Shown piece by piece: positions 61,830-64,000 of a stretch of 64,000 nucleotides of DNA (positions are counted from its first letter, which is position 1; each line of letters begins with the position of its first letter). The position numbers and the translations under genes were made by a program. Origin of the DNA: Thermanaerothrix daxensis. GTDB taxonomy: Bacteria; Chloroflexota; Anaerolineae; Anaerolineales; Anaerolineaceae. The stretch is from NCBI RefSeq assembly GCF_001306145.1, contig NZ_LGKO01000003.1:1-64000 (forward strand). The letters are read 5' to 3'. A model generated the notes under the pieces. The model made no database searches, was not told the origin of the DNA, and saw only the letters and a program-made list of their open reading frames with translations.

Positions 61830-63494
61830 ATGCGCATTCTTCGTCAAGGTTGGCTTTTCATCGGCTTACTTCTGCTGGCAGCGTGTCAGGCCGCTCCCAT
61901 GGCAGACCCCGTCGCAGCCCCAACTGCCACCTTCACCCCCTTTCTTCCCCTCCCCTCGGCCTCACCCAGCCCCTCACCGCGCCCGGCGCTCACCCTCTGG
62001 CTGGATCCGGCTCTCCCCGCTGCCCTGCGTGCCCAGGTCAGCCTTCCGCCGGCGTGGGAATTTGCTTCCCATCCCGAATCGGCCACCCTGCGCCTGATGC
62101 TAGCGCAAAGCGAAGCGCCACTGGGGTATTGGGTCTATGCGTTGGTAGGACGTTTCCCCACCCTGCGCGATGCCCTCAGCGCCGCCGAATTACGTCAGTT
62201 ATGGCAGGGAGATGCCAACGAGGGTGGCCCCCTGTGGATGGATGAAGACACATTGAACACTCTGAGCGCTGCCTGGGGAGCCCCTGCACCCAAAGCCGTG
62301 CAGGTGGTCAACCCCGAGCAGTTAACGGAAACGCTGTGGGCCCACCCCGAAGCCCTGGGCATTGTGCCCTTTGAGCGTCTGGAGCCGCGCCTTAAGGTGT
62401 TGGCCGTAGAAGAGCAGTCCCCCATCCACAAAGATTTTGACCCGGCCCGCTACCCCCTGGCCGTGCCCTACGCCTTGCTGGGGGAAGCGGAGGCTCAGAC
62501 CGCCTTCCGGCAAGCGGCTCAACACGCCGACCTGACTGCCCCCATCCCCACCGGCAACCGCGACCCCAACTGCCTGACCGCGGTGGCTGTAACCGGGGTG
62601 ACCGCCATTGTACGCGCCACCGCCTGGACGCTGGACCTGCGCGGTACCGATTACGCCATCGAAGAAATTGCTCCCTGGCTGCGCGAAGCCGACATCACCC
62701 ACATCAACAACGAAGTGGCTTTTCGTGAAGACTGTCCCCATACCAACGACGGCCTGAACGCTCAAGGGGTGATCGTTTTCCCCTGCAGTCACAGCCGCTA
62801 CCTGGCTGTTCTGGACGCCCTGGGGACGGATGTCGTAGAAATGACCGGGGATCACTTCATTGATGCCCGCCCCGAGGACGTCCTCTACACCCTGGAGCAG
62901 TACCACCAGCGCGGCTGGCAGACCTACGGCGGCGGCGCTACCCTGGAAGAGGGTCGCCAACCCGCCCTGTTCGAACACAACGGCAACCGCATTGCTTTCA
63001 TTGGATGCAACGCCAAAGGTCCCGGCTACGCCCAGGCCTCTGCTACCCAACCCGGCGCCGTCTTGTGCGATTTTGACCGCCTGACCGCCGATATCGCCGC
63101 CCTGCGCGCACAAGGTTACCTGCCCATCGTCACCTTCTCCCACATCGAATACGAAACCTTCACCGCCAATCCCCTGGCCGTGCAGGATTTCCAGCGCGTT
63201 GCTCAGGCCGGGGCGGTTATCGTCTCGGGCAGCCAGGGACATTTGCCCCAGGCCATGGAGTTTTACGGCGGCTCTTTCTTGCATTACGGTCTGGGCAACC
63301 TGCTTTTCGACCAATGGAGCCTGGGAGCGCCCTTCGACCAGGCTTTCATTGATCGGCACATCTTTTACGCCGGACACTACGTGAGCACCGAACTGCTGAC
63401 CCTGCGCTTTGTGGATTTTGCCCGCTCGCGCCCGATGACCCCCGCAGAGCGCCGTGATCTGCTTCAAACCGTGTTCAGCGCCAGCGGCTGGTGA
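61830..63494 (+). CDS. Lipoprotein with PBP-like N-terminal and CapA-type C-terminal domains
   Basis: A 554-residue secreted lipoprotein (Cys 20 in LLAAC). Residues about 50-215 resemble a short phosphate-binding-type PBP segment (FPTLRDALSAAELRQLWQGD). Residues about 240-554 form a CapA/PgsA-type metallophosphatase-like domain: HINNEVAF, EMTGDHFIDA, FSHIEYE and GSQGHLPQAMEFY. CapA proteins act in poly-gamma-glutamate capsule handling; the role outside firmicutes is uncertain. The ATG at 61830 gives a normal signal. Confidence 0.82.
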   Translation: MRILRQGWLFIGLLLLAACQAAPMADPVAAPTATFTPFLPLPSASPSPSPRPALTLWLDPALPAALRAQVSLPPAWEFASHPESATLRLMLAQSEAPLGYWVYALVGRFPTLRDALSAAELRQLWQGDANEGGPLWMDEDTLNTLSAAWGAPAPKAVQVVNPEQLTETLWAHPEALGIVPFERLEPRLKVLAVEEQSPIHKDFDPARYPLAVPYALLGEAEAQTAFRQAAQHADLTAPIPTGNRDPNCLTAVAVTGVTAIVRATAWTLDLRGTDYAIEEIAPWLREADITHINNEVAFREDCPHTNDGLNAQGVIVFPCSHSRYLAVLDALGTDVVEMTGDHFIDARPEDVLYTLEQYHQRGWQTYGGGATLEEGRQPALFEHNGNRIAFIGCNAKGPGYAQASATQPGAVLCDFDRLTADIAALRAQGYLPIVTFSHIEYETFTANPLAVQDFQRVAQAGAVIVSGSQGHLPQAMEFYGGSFLHYGLGNLLFDQWSLGAPFDQAFIDRHIFYAGHYVSTELLTLRFVDFARSRPMTPAERRDLLQTVFSASGW

Positions 63495-63509
63495 CGAGGG
63501 TCACCCTCT

Positions 63510-64000
63510 CTATTCTCCCACTTCCTTGCGCAGAATGTCTGCAGTCAGGTTCATCAGGCGAATCACCTCACGCAGGACGGCCTCTTTCTGCTCCACCTGC
63601 AGGCGCAGATGGCGGACCTCTTGTTCCAGGGCCTGTAAGCGCCGTGCTTGCTCACAATGCTCCCGCCAGTAGGTAAGGCCTATCCCGCGCCACAGGACCG
63701 GTTCGTCAGCCGCCGTGGGCAGGGCATCCAGATCCAGCGCCCAACCCTCGCGCCGACCCAAATCGGCCAGGTCCGCGCGCAGTTCGTCCCAATCGGCGGG
63801 GGCCGAGAAACGCATTTGCGGGAAGATCAAACGCAGGCGCTCTATCAGATCATCTACCGTGGTATCCTGCCAATCTGCGTAACGCGCCATTAAACGGTGG
63901 AGAAAGAAATAAGTGCCCTCCATGCCGAGCAAGGCCGTTTTCAGCATGGCCGATGACGCCAGGCTGATGTAAGCCCGGGGCGGGCTTCCCGCGGCCTCGG
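63510..64000 (-). CDS. Unrecognised protein with C-terminal coiled coil (5' end outside window)
   Basis: The frame has an ATG at 63947 but stays open, in sequence that looks coding, to the window edge (…PRAYISLASSA before it), so the start is probably outside. The visible part is helical, with acidic and basic residues mixed, and ends in a coiled coil of about 50 residues (RRLQALEQEVRHLRLQVEQKE). I recognise no family. Confidence 0.55.
   Translation of the reverse strand, partial: EAAGSPPRAYISLASSAMLKTALLGMEGTYFFLHRLMARYADWQDTTVDDLIERLRLIFPQMRFSAPADWDELRADLADLGRREGWALDLDALPTAADEPVLWRGIGLTYWREHCEQARRLQALEQEVRHLRLQVEQKEAVLREVIRLMNLTADILRKEVGE

Overview
The window is a GC-rich bacterial chromosome segment, most likely from a Chloroflexota of the class Anaerolineae. 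This is inferred from the gene repertoire: an RFN-controlled THI5/NMT1-type ABC transporter, WD40 proteins on a membrane anchor, ferredoxin-linked 2-oxoacid oxidoreductase, PepF, many Thr/Pro-rich lipoproteins, and a surface protein ending in an IPVTG-type signal. No marker gene such as 16S rRNA is present, so the assignment is an inference. I found no tRNA, rRNA, CRISPR array or transposase.

Layout. 1-5.1 kb: end of a membrane-anchored WD40 protein; a three-gene ABC importer read leftward behind an FMN riboswitch (probably riboflavin uptake, RibXY type); moaA. 5.4-8.1 kb: four-subunit 2-oxoacid:ferredoxin oxidoreductase operon. 8.2-12.8 kb (leftward): comEC, an ICMT/NnrU-like membrane protein, pepF. 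13.0-16.6 kb: TPP riboswitch, thiamine pyrophosphokinase, thiamine ABC binding protein and fused permease. 16.66-17.9 kb: an AT-richer 1.2-kb insert flanked by 33-bp perfect direct repeats and carrying one membrane protein; the right repeat is the 3' end of the rlmD-like gene. 17.9-20.0 kb: rlmD and two tandem CBS-domain genes. 20.1-21.6 kb: a transsulfuration enzyme preceded by a 40-codon Met-rich ORF, a terminator and a competing pairing, together resembling ribosome-mediated attenuation by methionine. 21.7-25.1 kb: NifX-like, FmdE-like and two TSUP permease genes. 25.2-29.6 kb: Na+-dependent NSS transporter and a P-type cation ATPase. 29.7-33.5 kb: PTS operon (GntR regulator, IIB, IIC, SIS sugar-phosphate protein, IIA). 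33.7-39.2 kb: UPF0173 hydrolase, beta-lactamase-like serine hydrolase, CaCA exchanger with a PII-like partner, and a ChrB-N-like protein with an MFS transporter. 39.4-42.7 kb: HerA-like ATPase and a third CBS gene. 43.1-44.5 kb: surface protein behind a structured, terminator-containing leader. 44.5-53.4 kb: a lower-GC exopolysaccharide/surface island. 53.4-64 kb: high-GC housekeeping and signalling genes, including a diguanylate cyclase, and a CapA-type lipoprotein.

Regulation by RNA is the theme. At least two certain riboswitches (FMN, TPP), one candidate Met leader-peptide attenuator and one unassigned terminator-containing leader lie within 64 kb. For the first three I can point to the competing antiterminator and terminator pairings. 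The best candidates for something undescribed are the Met-peptide attenuator (21376-21624), the tandem leader motifs at 44160-44430, and the repeat-flanked insertion at the end of rlmD.
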